This document shows positions 1 to 5,641 of a stretch of DNA of 7,470 nucleotides, one piece after another. The stretch's first letter is position 1, and each line of letters begins with the position of its first letter. Under the pieces are notes generated by a model. The model saw nothing but the letters and a program-made list of their open reading frames with translations, did no database searches and was not told where the DNA came from. A program made the position numbers and the translations under genes. The stretch is from Bacillota bacterium (lineage in GTDB: Bacteria > Bacillota > Clostridia > Saccharofermentanales > UBA5734), in contig JAEXPB010000043.1 in the NCBI GenBank assembly GCA_023438965.1, positions 1 to 7,470 of the forward strand, written 5' to 3'.

Positions 1-722
1 ACCTGGCGCTGCTGATTGCGCTCGAGCGGCTGGTCGACCGACGCCGGGAACCGGTTCCGGAAACGGAAGCGAAGGCGGTGTTGCCGTCCCGGAAGATCCG
101 GTTCGTCTTTCGCCGCGAATACCGTTACTATTATCTGCTGGCCATTGTCTTCGGGGTACAGAAGCAAATCATGTTTGTTTACGGCCCCTGGGTCTTGATC
201 GAACTGCTGGATAAGAAGGCCGACACACTGGCCCTGCTGGGCATGTTCGCCGCTTTTTGCGGCATCTTCTTCATCCCGGCGCTGGGGCGCTGGCTGGATC
301 GTTTCGGCATCCAGAAGCTCCTTTATGCCGATGCCCTCTCTTTTATCGGTGTTTACCTGGCCTATGGTCTGCTGAGCGCCGGATTTTCGTCCGGTTTCCT
401 GCCCCGGGCCGGTTTGCCGGTTATTCTGGCTTTCATTCTGTTTGTTGTCGACCGCATGTCGATGCAGATGGGCATGGTCCGCTCCCTATACTTGCGGGCG
501 ATCGCCCTTTCGCCCGATGACATCGCGCCGACCCTGACGTTGGGCCAAAGCATGGACCATGTGGTCTCGATCATCTGCGCGACGCTGGGCGGCGTGATCT
601 GGGGCGCCTGGGGGCCTCAGTACATCTTTTTCCTGGCGGCGGCGTTGTCGCTGATCAACTATTTCGTGGCGACCAGAGCCAAAATCGCCAAGCCTGGAAC
701 CGCGGATGTCAGCCGGGCCTAG
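1..722 (+). CDS. MFS transporter, C-terminal half (5' end outside window)
   Basis: An open frame enters from the left edge (first full codon at base 3) and runs 239 codons to TAG at 720-722. The visible part looks like the second half of a 12-helix major facilitator. A basic and acidic loop at about residues 8-38 fits the central cytoplasmic loop. Six hydrophobic segments follow, fitting TM7-TM12. Between the second and third lies GRWLDRFG (around base 285-308), which matches the MFS loop motif A (GxxxDRxG) that recurs in the TM8-TM9 loop. The tail after the last helix is short and polar. MFS proteins are inner-membrane secondary carriers; nothing here fixes the substrate, though the neighbouring glycan genes make a sugar or sugar derivative plausible (inference). 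An internal GTG at 78 lies inside the loop and is not the start. The stop overlaps the convergent rhodanese stop by four bases. Confidence 0.85.
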   Translation, partial: LALLIALERLVDRRREPVPETEAKAVLPSRKIRFVFRREYRYYYLLAIVFGVQKQIMFVYGPWVLIELLDKKADTLALLGMFAAFCGIFFIPALGRWLDRFGIQKLLYADALSFIGVYLAYGLLSAGFSSGFLPRAGLPVILAFILFVVDRMSMQMGMVRSLYLRAIALSPDDIAPTLTLGQSMDHVVSIICATLGGVIWGAWGPQYIFFLAAALSLINYFVATRAKIAKPGTADVSRA

Positions 723-1081
723 CGGCCGCGCTCAACAGCATACGGCCAGGACAGGATGCCGCCAAGATCATAAATGGTCTGATAACCCATGCGGGCCAGC
801 ATGGATGCAGCCTGCGAACTGCGGGCGCCGCTGCGGCAATAGACGATCAGCGGAGCGTTGAAATCGGCCGGCAATTCCCGGCGGCGGGCAGCCAGCTCCT
901 GCAGCGGCAGCAAACGGCTGCCGGGAATATGCCCCTCATGGTATTCGTCCGGTGTCCGGACATCCAGCAGCAGCGGCGGCTGGCTCTCGGCCAGCTTGGC
1001 CTTGGCCTGGGCCGGGCTGATTGGCTGGATCGGCGACTGGCTGTTGGATTTACGGAAAAAGTCGGCAAATGGTGCGCTCAT
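719..1081 (-). CDS. Small single-domain rhodanese (sulfurtransferase-like) protein
   Basis: 120 residues. Rhodanese hallmarks are all present: LLLDVRTPDEYHEGHIPGS at about residues 37-55 (the D40-x-R42 and E-x-x-x-GHIPG blocks) and the active-site loop C82-R-S-G-A-R-S88, a six-residue sulfurtransferase-type loop with the catalytic Cys that carries a persulfide. A short polar N-terminal extension of about 20 residues precedes the domain; there is no signal peptide or membrane segment, so a cytoplasmic protein is expected. The ATG at 1081 is chosen because AGGAG (1094-1090 on this strand) sits 8 bases upstream. A GTG at 1090 in the same frame overlaps that ribosome site and is unlikely. The gene has its own extended -10 promoter and points away from the mutarotase gene, so it is probably a separate unit. 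It likely acts in sulfur relay or housekeeping; its partner is unknown. Confidence 0.92.
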   Translation of the reverse strand: MSAPFADFFRKSNSQSPIQPISPAQAKAKLAESQPPLLLDVRTPDEYHEGHIPGSRLLPLQELAARRRELPADFNAPLIVYCRSGARSSQAASMLARMGYQTIYDLGGILSWPYAVERGR

Positions 1082-1089
1082 GGCGATCA

Positions 1090-1094
1090 CTCCT
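1090..1094 (-). promoter_or_regulatory. Ribosome binding site of the rhodanese gene
   Basis: On the minus strand this reads AGGAG, followed by 8 bases (tgatcgcc) and ATG at 1081. It decides the start, because an in-frame GTG nine bases further upstream falls inside the ribosome site itself. Confidence 0.75.
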
Positions 1095-1114
1095 GTCTGA
1101 TGGTTTCTGGCTGC

Positions 1115-1123
1115 ATTGTAGCA
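1115..1123 (-). promoter_or_regulatory. Extended -10 promoter element for the rhodanese gene
   Basis: On the minus strand these nine bases read TGCTACAAT: the TGn extension plus a 5/6 match to TATAAT. No good -35 lies 16-18 bases upstream (best is CAGAAA), as is common for extended -10 promoters. A start of transcription near 1108 would give a leader of about 27 bases before the ATG at 1081. Read by eye; no scoring was run. Confidence 0.5.
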
Positions 1124-1140
1124 GGTGCAGTGGCGGCTTT

Positions 1141-1159
1141 CTGTGACAGGATTACACAG
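1141..1159. repeat. Short inverted repeat CTGTG-N9-CACAG between divergent promoters
   Basis: CTGTG (1141-1145) and CACAG (1155-1159) are perfect complements separated by nine bases. The repeat lies between the rhodanese and mutarotase promoters, centred about 60 bases upstream of the predicted mutarotase transcription start. That is a suitable place for an activator or a shared operator. It resembles a CRP half-site pair (TGTG/CACA), but the spacing is one base longer than the CRP consensus. Function is unproven, and a five-base arm can arise by chance. Confidence 0.25.
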
Positions 1160-1175
1160 CGATCTGCGGACAGGG

Positions 1176-1204
1176 CTGACAAGAACGCCTGGATGGCGTA
1201 CAAT
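1176..1204 (+). promoter_or_regulatory. Sigma70-type promoter for the YhcH-family gene
   Basis: CTGACA (1176-1181, 5/6 to TTGACA), a 17-base spacer, and TACAAT (1199-1204, 5/6 to TATAAT). The optimal spacing and the position upstream of a gene with a good ribosome site make this the best promoter in the window. Transcription would begin near 1211, giving a leader of about 35 bases. Confidence 0.7.
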
Positions 1205-1230
1205 AGAACGTAATCCATGCGGTTCACTTG

Positions 1231-1237
1231 AAAGGAG
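1231..1237 (+). promoter_or_regulatory. Ribosome binding site of the YhcH-family gene
   Basis: AAAGGAG followed by 8 bases and ATG at 1246. It decides the start, because an in-frame TTG at 1228 lies immediately before and against this site and would add six residues foreign to the family. Confidence 0.75.
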
Positions 1238-1245
1238 ACTATCCC

Positions 1246-1695
1246 ATGATTATTGACCATATCCGCAATGCCGCAAAATACGACGGTTTGAACCCGCGCA
1301 TCAAGGCCGCCCTGGCCTGGCTGGCGACGACGGACCTGGCGGCGCTGGCTCCCGGCCGTTACGAGCTGGATGGCAGCAACCTGTACGTCCTGATGCAGGG
1401 CTATGACTCGAAAGATCCCGCCCAGGGCAAGTGGGAGGCTCACCGCCGCTACATCGACATCCAATATGTCGTTTCCGGCACCGAACAGATGGGCTATGCG
1501 GAGATCAGCACGCTGCAGGCCGACGAGTACAATGCCGAAAAGGACTTCCTTTTCCTGCAGGGTCAGGGCAGCATGCTGACCTGCCGTCCGGGCACCTTTG
1601 TCATTTTCTATCCGCAGGACGCTCACATGCCATCCCTCGCCATCGACCAGCCCCAGCCGGTTTTCAAGGCGGTCGTCAAGGTTCTGGCCGACTGA
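1246..1695 (+). CDS. YhcH/YjgK/YiaL (DUF386) family protein, probable sugar mutarotase
   Basis: 149 residues, the usual length for this cupin-like family (E. coli NanQ/YhcH, TabA, YiaL, EbgC). Signature blocks are present: E64-x-H66-R-R-Y-I-D71-I-Q73 (the family's E-x-H-x-x-Y-I-D-I-Q motif) and D125-A-H127-M-P129 near the C-terminus. In structures of the family, acidic and His side chains from these blocks hold a metal ion at the sugar pocket. NanQ is reported to be an anomerase of N-acetylneuraminate; other members act on other sugars, so the exact substrate is open. No signal peptide or membrane segment is seen, so it should be cytoplasmic. The gene stands alone between its own promoter and an intrinsic terminator. 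The stop TGA is followed directly by in-frame TAG. The nearby kinase and GH109-like genes suggest amino-sugar or galactose-type sugars (inference). Confidence 0.9.
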   Translation: MIIDHIRNAAKYDGLNPRIKAALAWLATTDLAALAPGRYELDGSNLYVLMQGYDSKDPAQGKWEAHRRYIDIQYVVSGTEQMGYAEISTLQADEYNAEKDFLFLQGQGSMLTCRPGTFVIFYPQDAHMPSLAIDQPQPVFKAVVKVLAD

Positions 1696-1727
1696 TAGAC
1701 TCACGTTCCTGGTTCCCGAATTTCCTT

Positions 1728-1770
1728 GCCCGTCGTTGCCGGTTACCAGCCGTCGCGACGGGCATTTTTT
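1728..1770 (+). terminator. Rho-independent terminator after the YhcH-family gene
   Basis: A perfect 8-bp GC-rich stem, GCCCGTCG (1728-1735) with CGACGGGC (1756-1763), encloses a 20-base loop and is followed by A and six T's (1765-1770). The stem begins 32 bases after the stop codon. It separates the mutarotase transcript from the downstream operon. The loop is longer than usual, but part of it (GGT/ACC) can pair internally. Confidence 0.8.
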
Positions 1771-1904
1771 ACGTCCAAACCCCGATTGATTTATTCGCGG
1801 GCCGATTGTGCAAAAATCAAGGCTTAATGACTAAAGATCCCCGGCCGGGTCTGCGCTATATTGAGGATAAAATGCCAGTCCATGATTAGGGGAGGAAAAC
1901 CCGC
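1771..1904 (+). promoter_or_regulatory. Leader of the kinase operon; candidate -10s and a GC palindrome
   Basis: This non-coding stretch must carry the promoter of the kinase operon, because the terminator just upstream closes the previous unit. Two -10-like hexamers are visible, TATATT (1857-1862) and TAAAAT (1868-1873, 5/6 to consensus), but neither has a recognisable -35 at 16-18 bases. A perfect 10-bp palindrome CCCGGCCGGG (1840-1849) sits where the -35 would be expected, so it could be an operator or activator site. The upstream half (1771-1835) is unusually A+T rich for this window. The ribosome site GGGGAGG (1889-1895) lies 9 bases before the kinase ATG. The promoter assignment is tentative. 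Confidence 0.35.
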
Positions 1905-3041
1905 ATGCCGGATACTATCCAGGTCTCCACACCCAGCCGACTTTGCCTGTTCGGCGAACATCAAGACTATCTGGGACTCGAAGTGATCGCCGCCGCGATC
2001 GACCTGCGTTTCTACGCTGCCCTGACCTGCCGCCCGGACCGCCTGATCCGGATCGCCATTCGTGAGTGCCGCTGCGACCGGTTGGATTCGACGAACGAGC
2101 AGCAGTTGTATGAGCATACAGTGATTGACTTGTCCCGGCCGATTGTGTACGAAAATTCGCGCGATTATCTGAAAAGCTCGGTTCGCGTCCTGCAGAAGTT
2201 CGGCTGTGAACTGACCGGCTTCGATATCCGCCTGGATTCAGAGATCCCGATCGGCAAGGGCATGTGCTCGTCCAGCACCATGATTGTTGTGCTGATCAAG
2301 GCGCTCCTGGAAGGAACAGGCCATCCGGCCAAGGACCAGCCGCGGCAAATCGCCGAGCTGGCCTTCCAGGCTGAAGTGGCCGAGTTCAACGAACCTGGCG
2401 GGCGAATGGACCATTATACCTCGGCGCTGGGCGGCCTGGTTCATCTGGATTTCGGCGGCGATTTCAGCATTAGCCAGTTGGATGCCCGGCTCAATGGCTG
2501 CTTCCTGCTGTTTGATTCACTGGAGCAAAAAGATACCACCCGCGTGCTGGCGGCGTCCAAAATTCCGGCCCAGGCCGCTCTGGCCGCTCTGGCACCCTGG
2601 GGGATCACCAGTGTGCGCGACTTTCTGACCGATCCCGATCGTCTGTCACTGCTCAAACACCTCGAGGAAGTGCCGCGTCGGAAACTGCAGGCCAATATCG
2701 AGAACAGCCGTCTGCTGCAGCTGGGGCTCCGGGAGCTGACCCGGAATCCGGTCGACGATTGCCGGCTGGGACAGCTGCTCACGAGCCATCACGCTCAATT
2801 GCGCGACGGCCTGGGCATCTCAACGCCGACCATCGAGCGGATCCTGGACACCGCACTGGCGGCCGGTGCGTATGGCGGCAAGATCAACGGCTCCGGCGGC
2901 GGCGGCTGCTGCTTTGTCTACGCCCGACCGGAGAATGCCGCCGGTATATTGGCGGCGGTTGGCCGCCTCGGCTATCCGGGCCGGCAGCTGCGGCTGGATA
3001 CCGGCGTTCGGCGGGATGATGCAAAGGAGGCGCGCGTATGA
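1905..3041 (+). CDS. GHMP-family sugar kinase (galactokinase-like, substrate unknown)
   Basis: 378 residues, the size of galactokinases. All three GHMP motifs are visible: GEHQDY at 17-22 (galactokinase-like GEHxDY sugar-binding motif), PIGKGMCSSS at 115-124 (ATP phosphate loop, P-x-G-x-G-x-S-S-S) and GGKINGSGGGGC at 324-335 (C-terminal glycine loop). R167-M-D169-H follows the pattern around the catalytic Asp of galactokinases (G-x-M-D). The family transfers phosphate from ATP, in galactokinase-like members to the C1 hydroxyl of a sugar. The sequence departs from standard GalK, so galactose, GalNAc, fucose or a uronic acid are all possible. ATG at 1905 is backed by GGGGAGG nine bases upstream. 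The stop TGA overlaps the next ATG (ATGA, 3038-3041), implying translational coupling to the mutase. That pairing suggests a kinase-mutase route from free sugar via sugar 1-phosphate to sugar 6-phosphate (inference). Cytoplasmic. Confidence 0.88.
   Translation: MPDTIQVSTPSRLCLFGEHQDYLGLEVIAAAIDLRFYAALTCRPDRLIRIAIRECRCDRLDSTNEQQLYEHTVIDLSRPIVYENSRDYLKSSVRVLQKFGCELTGFDIRLDSEIPIGKGMCSSSTMIVVLIKALLEGTGHPAKDQPRQIAELAFQAEVAEFNEPGGRMDHYTSALGGLVHLDFGGDFSISQLDARLNGCFLLFDSLEQKDTTRVLAASKIPAQAALAALAPWGITSVRDFLTDPDRLSLLKHLEEVPRRKLQANIENSRLLQLGLRELTRNPVDDCRLGQLLTSHHAQLRDGLGISTPTIERILDTALAAGAYGGKINGSGGGGCCFVYARPENAAGILAAVGRLGYPGRQLRLDTGVRRDDAKEARV
3023..3030 (+). promoter_or_regulatory. Near-perfect Shine-Dalgarno site of the mutase gene
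   Basis: AAAGGAGG, a near-complete complement of the 16S 3' end, lies inside the last codons of the kinase gene, seven bases before the mutase ATG at 3038. Together with the ATGA overlap it shows that the mutase was selected for strong, coupled translation. This makes the later in-frame stop stand out. Confidence 0.75.
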
Positions 3042-4456
3042 TTCGATTTGGAACTGGCGGCTGGAGAGCCATCATCGGCGATGATTTCACCAAGGCCAAT
3101 GTCCGTCTGCTTTGCCAGGGGCTGGCCGATCTGATGCGGCAGGAACAGGTGACCGGGCCCGGCCTGATCATCGGCTATGACCGTCGTTTCCTGTCCCGCG
3201 AGTCGGCGGAGTGGGCGGCGGAGGTCCTGACCGGCAACGGCATCATCTGCCGGCTGATCGACAAGGAAGCACCCACGCCGTTGATCATGTTCACCGTCAA
3301 GCAATACCAGACCGCCTACGGCCTGGCCATCACAGCCAGCCACAACCCAGCGATCTACAACGGCATCAAGCTGTTCACCGCCGGCGGCCGCGATGCCGAT
3401 GCCGAAGTGACTAAAAGGCTTGAAAACTTCATCGATGCCGTCGAACCGTCCGCTGTCCGCAGCCTGCCGCTGGCTGACGCTGTCCAGGCAGGCCTTTTGG
3501 TCCGGTTCAATCCAGTCAATGCCTACCTCGACACGATTATTCATGCCGTGGATATGGCGGCAATCCGCAACAGCAACATGAAAATCGCTCTCGACCCCAT
3601 GTACGGCGTCTCGCGTACCAGTCTGCAGACCATCCTGATGACGGCGCGCTGCGAGGTGGAGGTCATCCATGAACGGCGGGATACGCTGTTCGGCGGCCGG
3701 CTGCCGTCGCCCAATGTCGAGACCCTCGGCACGCTGATGCAATTCGTGCAGGAGCACCACTGCGACCTGGGAATTGCAACCGACGGCGACGCCGACCGGT
3801 TGGGCATCATCGACGACCAGGGGAATTTTCTGCATCCCAACCAGATCCTGGTCCTGCTTTATCACTATCTGCTGGCCCGCAAAGGCTGGCACGGCCCCTG
3901 TGTCCGCAATCTGGCGACGACCTGCCTGCTCGACCGGGTAGCCCGCAAGTTCGGCGAAACCTGCTATTAGGTACCAGTCGGATTCAAGCATATTTCGGCT
4001 AAAATGCAGGAAACCGATGCGATCATCGGCGGCGAATCATCCGGTGGCTTGACGGTGCGCGGGCATATTCCCGGCAAGGACGGCATCTATGCCGCCGCTC
4101 TGCTGGTTGAAATGCTGGCCGTGACCGGCCGCAGCCTCTCGGCGCTGTACAAGGATATCACCGACGAATTCGGCAGCATGCAGATGACGGAATACGGCTT
4201 CCGCTTTACCGAAGCCAGGAAGCAGGAGATCCTGCAAAAGCTGATGATTGACCATGAATTGCCGGGATTCAGCCTGCCGGTTGACCATGTCAGCTGGCTG
4301 GACGGCTGCAAGGTCTATTTCCAGAACGAAGGCTGGATCATCGCCCGTTTCTCGGGCACCGAACCCTTGCTGCGCATTTTCTGCGAAATGCCCGATCTGC
4401 GCCAGGCTGAAATGATCAGCTGGCAGCTGGCTGATTTCCTCGACCTGCACGAATAG
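3038..4456 (+). pseudogene. Phosphoglucomutase/phosphomannomutase family gene interrupted by an in-frame TAG
   Basis: One continuous frame of 472 codons before the terminal TAG (normal family length), broken only by TAG at codon 311. All four active-site regions of alpha-D-phosphohexomutases are present. Before the stop are TASHNP with phosphoserine S101 and the metal loop D249-G-D251-A-D253-R. After it are the sugar-binding loop GGESSGG (331-337) and the phosphate-binding loop R437-F-S-G-T-E-P443. The intact enzyme would interconvert sugar 1- and 6-phosphates in the cytoplasm, downstream of the coupled kinase. If the stop is obeyed, the 310-residue product lacks the substrate loop and all of domain 4 and should be inactive. 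ATG at 4004 could restart translation, but no ribosome site precedes it. No frameshift or decay is seen elsewhere, so the lesion is very recent, a sequence error, or read through. The sugar preferred by the enzyme cannot be told. Confidence 0.85.
3968..3970 (+). other. In-frame amber codon within the mutase gene
   Basis: TAG stands between the codons for GETCY and VPVGFKHIS. From memory of the family, this position just before the P-V-G-F-K block is commonly glutamate; GAG to TAG is a single base change. The frame is identical before and after. No obvious readthrough context such as CAR-YYA follows (next bases are GTACCA). Confidence 0.8.
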
Positions 4457-4492
4457 GATGGCCGGAGCCCGAAGAGAGGAAAGGAAGATCGG

Positions 4493-5596
4493 ATGAATTC
4501 ACGTGATCGCTTGTTGAATTGCCTGCGTCATGAACCGGTCGACCGTGTGCCGATATCGACTTACGAACTGGTCGGCTGGAACCCTGCAGCCTGGGAGAAC
4601 AAGGACCCGTCGTACCGCCGCCTGATGGACACTATCCGGGAATCGACCGACTGCGTCTACATGGACAACCCCGACTTCATCAACGGTCCGGAGCCGGAAT
4701 TGACGACCGCGGAATGGGACGAAGGAGCGAGCCATTTCGTGCGCCGGACCTGGCACGCTCCGCAGGGCGACCTGACCACGCTGCAGCGGACGGATGCGGG
4801 CATGCACACGACCTGGACCCTTCGCCACCTGCTGGATGACATCGAGGACATCGATATCTACCTGTCCCTGCCCGAGCGGCCGCGCCAGCTGGACATGAGC
4901 CGTTTCAACGCCGCTCGGGGGCAGCTGGGCGACAAAGGCCTGATGATGATTTCGCTGGGCGATCCGATCTGCGCGGCAGCAGAGCTGTTCGAGATGGGCA
5001 CCTTCCTGACCCATGCCATCACCGAGACGACGAAGATCAAGTCGTTCCTCGACATCCTGCATGAACGGCAGATGCGCGACTTGCGGCAGATCCTCCGGCA
5101 TGACGTCCGCGACGTCATTTTCCGCATCTGCGGCCCGGAATACGCCACGCCGCCCTATCTGCCGCCGAACCTGTTCCCCGACCTGGTCACCTGCTACCTG
5201 CAGCCGATCTGCCGGGAGATCCGGGCGGCGGGCGGCATCCCGCGGATCCACGCGCACGGCCGGATCGGTCAGATCATCGATCAGTTGGCGCTGACCGAAG
5301 CTATGGCTATTGATCCGATCGAACCGCCGCCCGACGGCGACATCGACCTGGCTGCCGTCAAACTTCAATATGGCCGGCAATTCTGCCTGTTCGGCAACAT
5401 TGAGCTGCGGGAGCTGGAATTTGCCGACCGCAGCCGGATCGACCGGCTGGTCCGGCAGGCGATGGACGATGCCAAGGCCGGCGGCGGCTTTGTCCTGATG
5501 CCGACCGCCGCGCCGATCAACAGCCCGCTGGCGGCCCGGACGGAAGAGAACTACCGGCAACTGATCGAAAGCGCCCTGGCGTATGGACAATATTAG
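4493..5596 (+). CDS. Uroporphyrinogen decarboxylase (UroD)-like family protein, atypical
   Basis: 367 residues, in the usual range for UroD-fold (TIM barrel) proteins. The N-terminus carries the family signature R-x-R-x6-L-x-HEPVDRVP (residues 4-20). The C-terminal part shows the strand pattern ending in LFGNI (299-303) and GGGFVLMPT (330-338), seen in UroD and in the MtaA/CmuA corrinoid methyltransferase branch. In that branch zinc is held by H-x-C and a later Cys. Here the first motif is H253-A-H255 and the later Cys position is A339, so the usual ligand set is missing. A classical heme-pathway role is unlikely given the divergence and the sugar-operon context. Possible roles are methyl transfer, lyase or decarboxylase chemistry on a sugar-derived substrate (inference). 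Ribosome site AGGAAAGGAAG lies 5 bases before the ATG. The gene is 36 bases after the mutase stop and in the same frame as it. Cytoplasmic; reaction unknown. Confidence 0.82.
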   Translation: MNSRDRLLNCLRHEPVDRVPISTYELVGWNPAAWENKDPSYRRLMDTIRESTDCVYMDNPDFINGPEPELTTAEWDEGASHFVRRTWHAPQGDLTTLQRTDAGMHTTWTLRHLLDDIEDIDIYLSLPERPRQLDMSRFNAARGQLGDKGLMMISLGDPICAAAELFEMGTFLTHAITETTKIKSFLDILHERQMRDLRQILRHDVRDVIFRICGPEYATPPYLPPNLFPDLVTCYLQPICREIRAAGGIPRIHAHGRIGQIIDQLALTEAMAIDPIEPPPDGDIDLAAVKLQYGRQFCLFGNIELRELEFADRSRIDRLVRQAMDDAKAGGGFVLMPTAAPINSPLAARTEENYRQLIESALAYGQY

Positions 5597-5626
5597 CACG
5601 AACATAATTAGCAAGAACAAATTGTT
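5592..5626 (+). repeat. Tandem 13-base repeat and palindrome before the GH109-like gene
   Basis: ATTAGCACGAACA (5592-5604) is repeated as ATTAGCAAGAACA (5607-5619), 12 of 13 bases identical with a 15-base period. The end of the second copy is part of a palindrome AACAA-A-TTGTT (5616-5626). The block begins in the last codons of the UroD-like gene and fills the A+T-rich gap before the GH109-like gene, in a region otherwise rich in G+C. It could be a two-site operator or an RNA element controlling the distal operon. No convincing -35/-10 pair with proper spacing was found beside it. Confidence 0.5.
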
Positions 5627-5631
5627 ATGAC

Positions 5632-5636
5632 GGAGG
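5632..5636 (+). promoter_or_regulatory. Ribosome binding site of the GH109-like gene
   Basis: GGAGG is followed by five bases (TTAGC) and ATG at 5642. It decides the start, because an in-frame ATG at 5627 lies upstream of this site, where only A+T-rich repeat sequence precedes it. Confidence 0.75.
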
Positions 5637-5641
5637 TTAGC

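Noticed and set aside
711..730. Bidirectional terminator between the convergent genes
   Set aside because: GGCC-TAGC-GGCC can form only a short hairpin and there is no T-tract on either strand.
1141..1159. Canonical CRP binding site
   Set aside because: TGTG and CACA are nine bases apart instead of the eight required by TGTGA-N6-TCACA, and the host lineage is unknown; listed only as an inverted repeat.
1087..1704. 205-codon minus-strand open frame over the mutarotase gene
   Set aside because: The plus-strand product is a clear YhcH-family protein with promoter, ribosome site and terminator.
2972..3991. 339-codon minus-strand open frame across the mutase region
   Set aside because: It is antisense to clear mutase motifs on the plus strand, its product is a low-information Gln/Asp/Ala-rich sequence with no family match I recognise, and it is a shadow.
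3038..4456. Genome-wide reassignment of TAG (pyrrolysine or alternative code) as the cause of the mutase stop
   Set aside because: TAG ends the MFS, rhodanese and UroD-like frames and the mutase itself at family-typical lengths, and the affected protein is not a methylamine methyltransferase. It is kept only as a remote option.
4004..4456. Independent 150-residue gene downstream of the amber codon
   Set aside because: It is the same frame and the natural continuation of the mutase (domains 3-4), and no Shine-Dalgarno site precedes the ATG at 4004.
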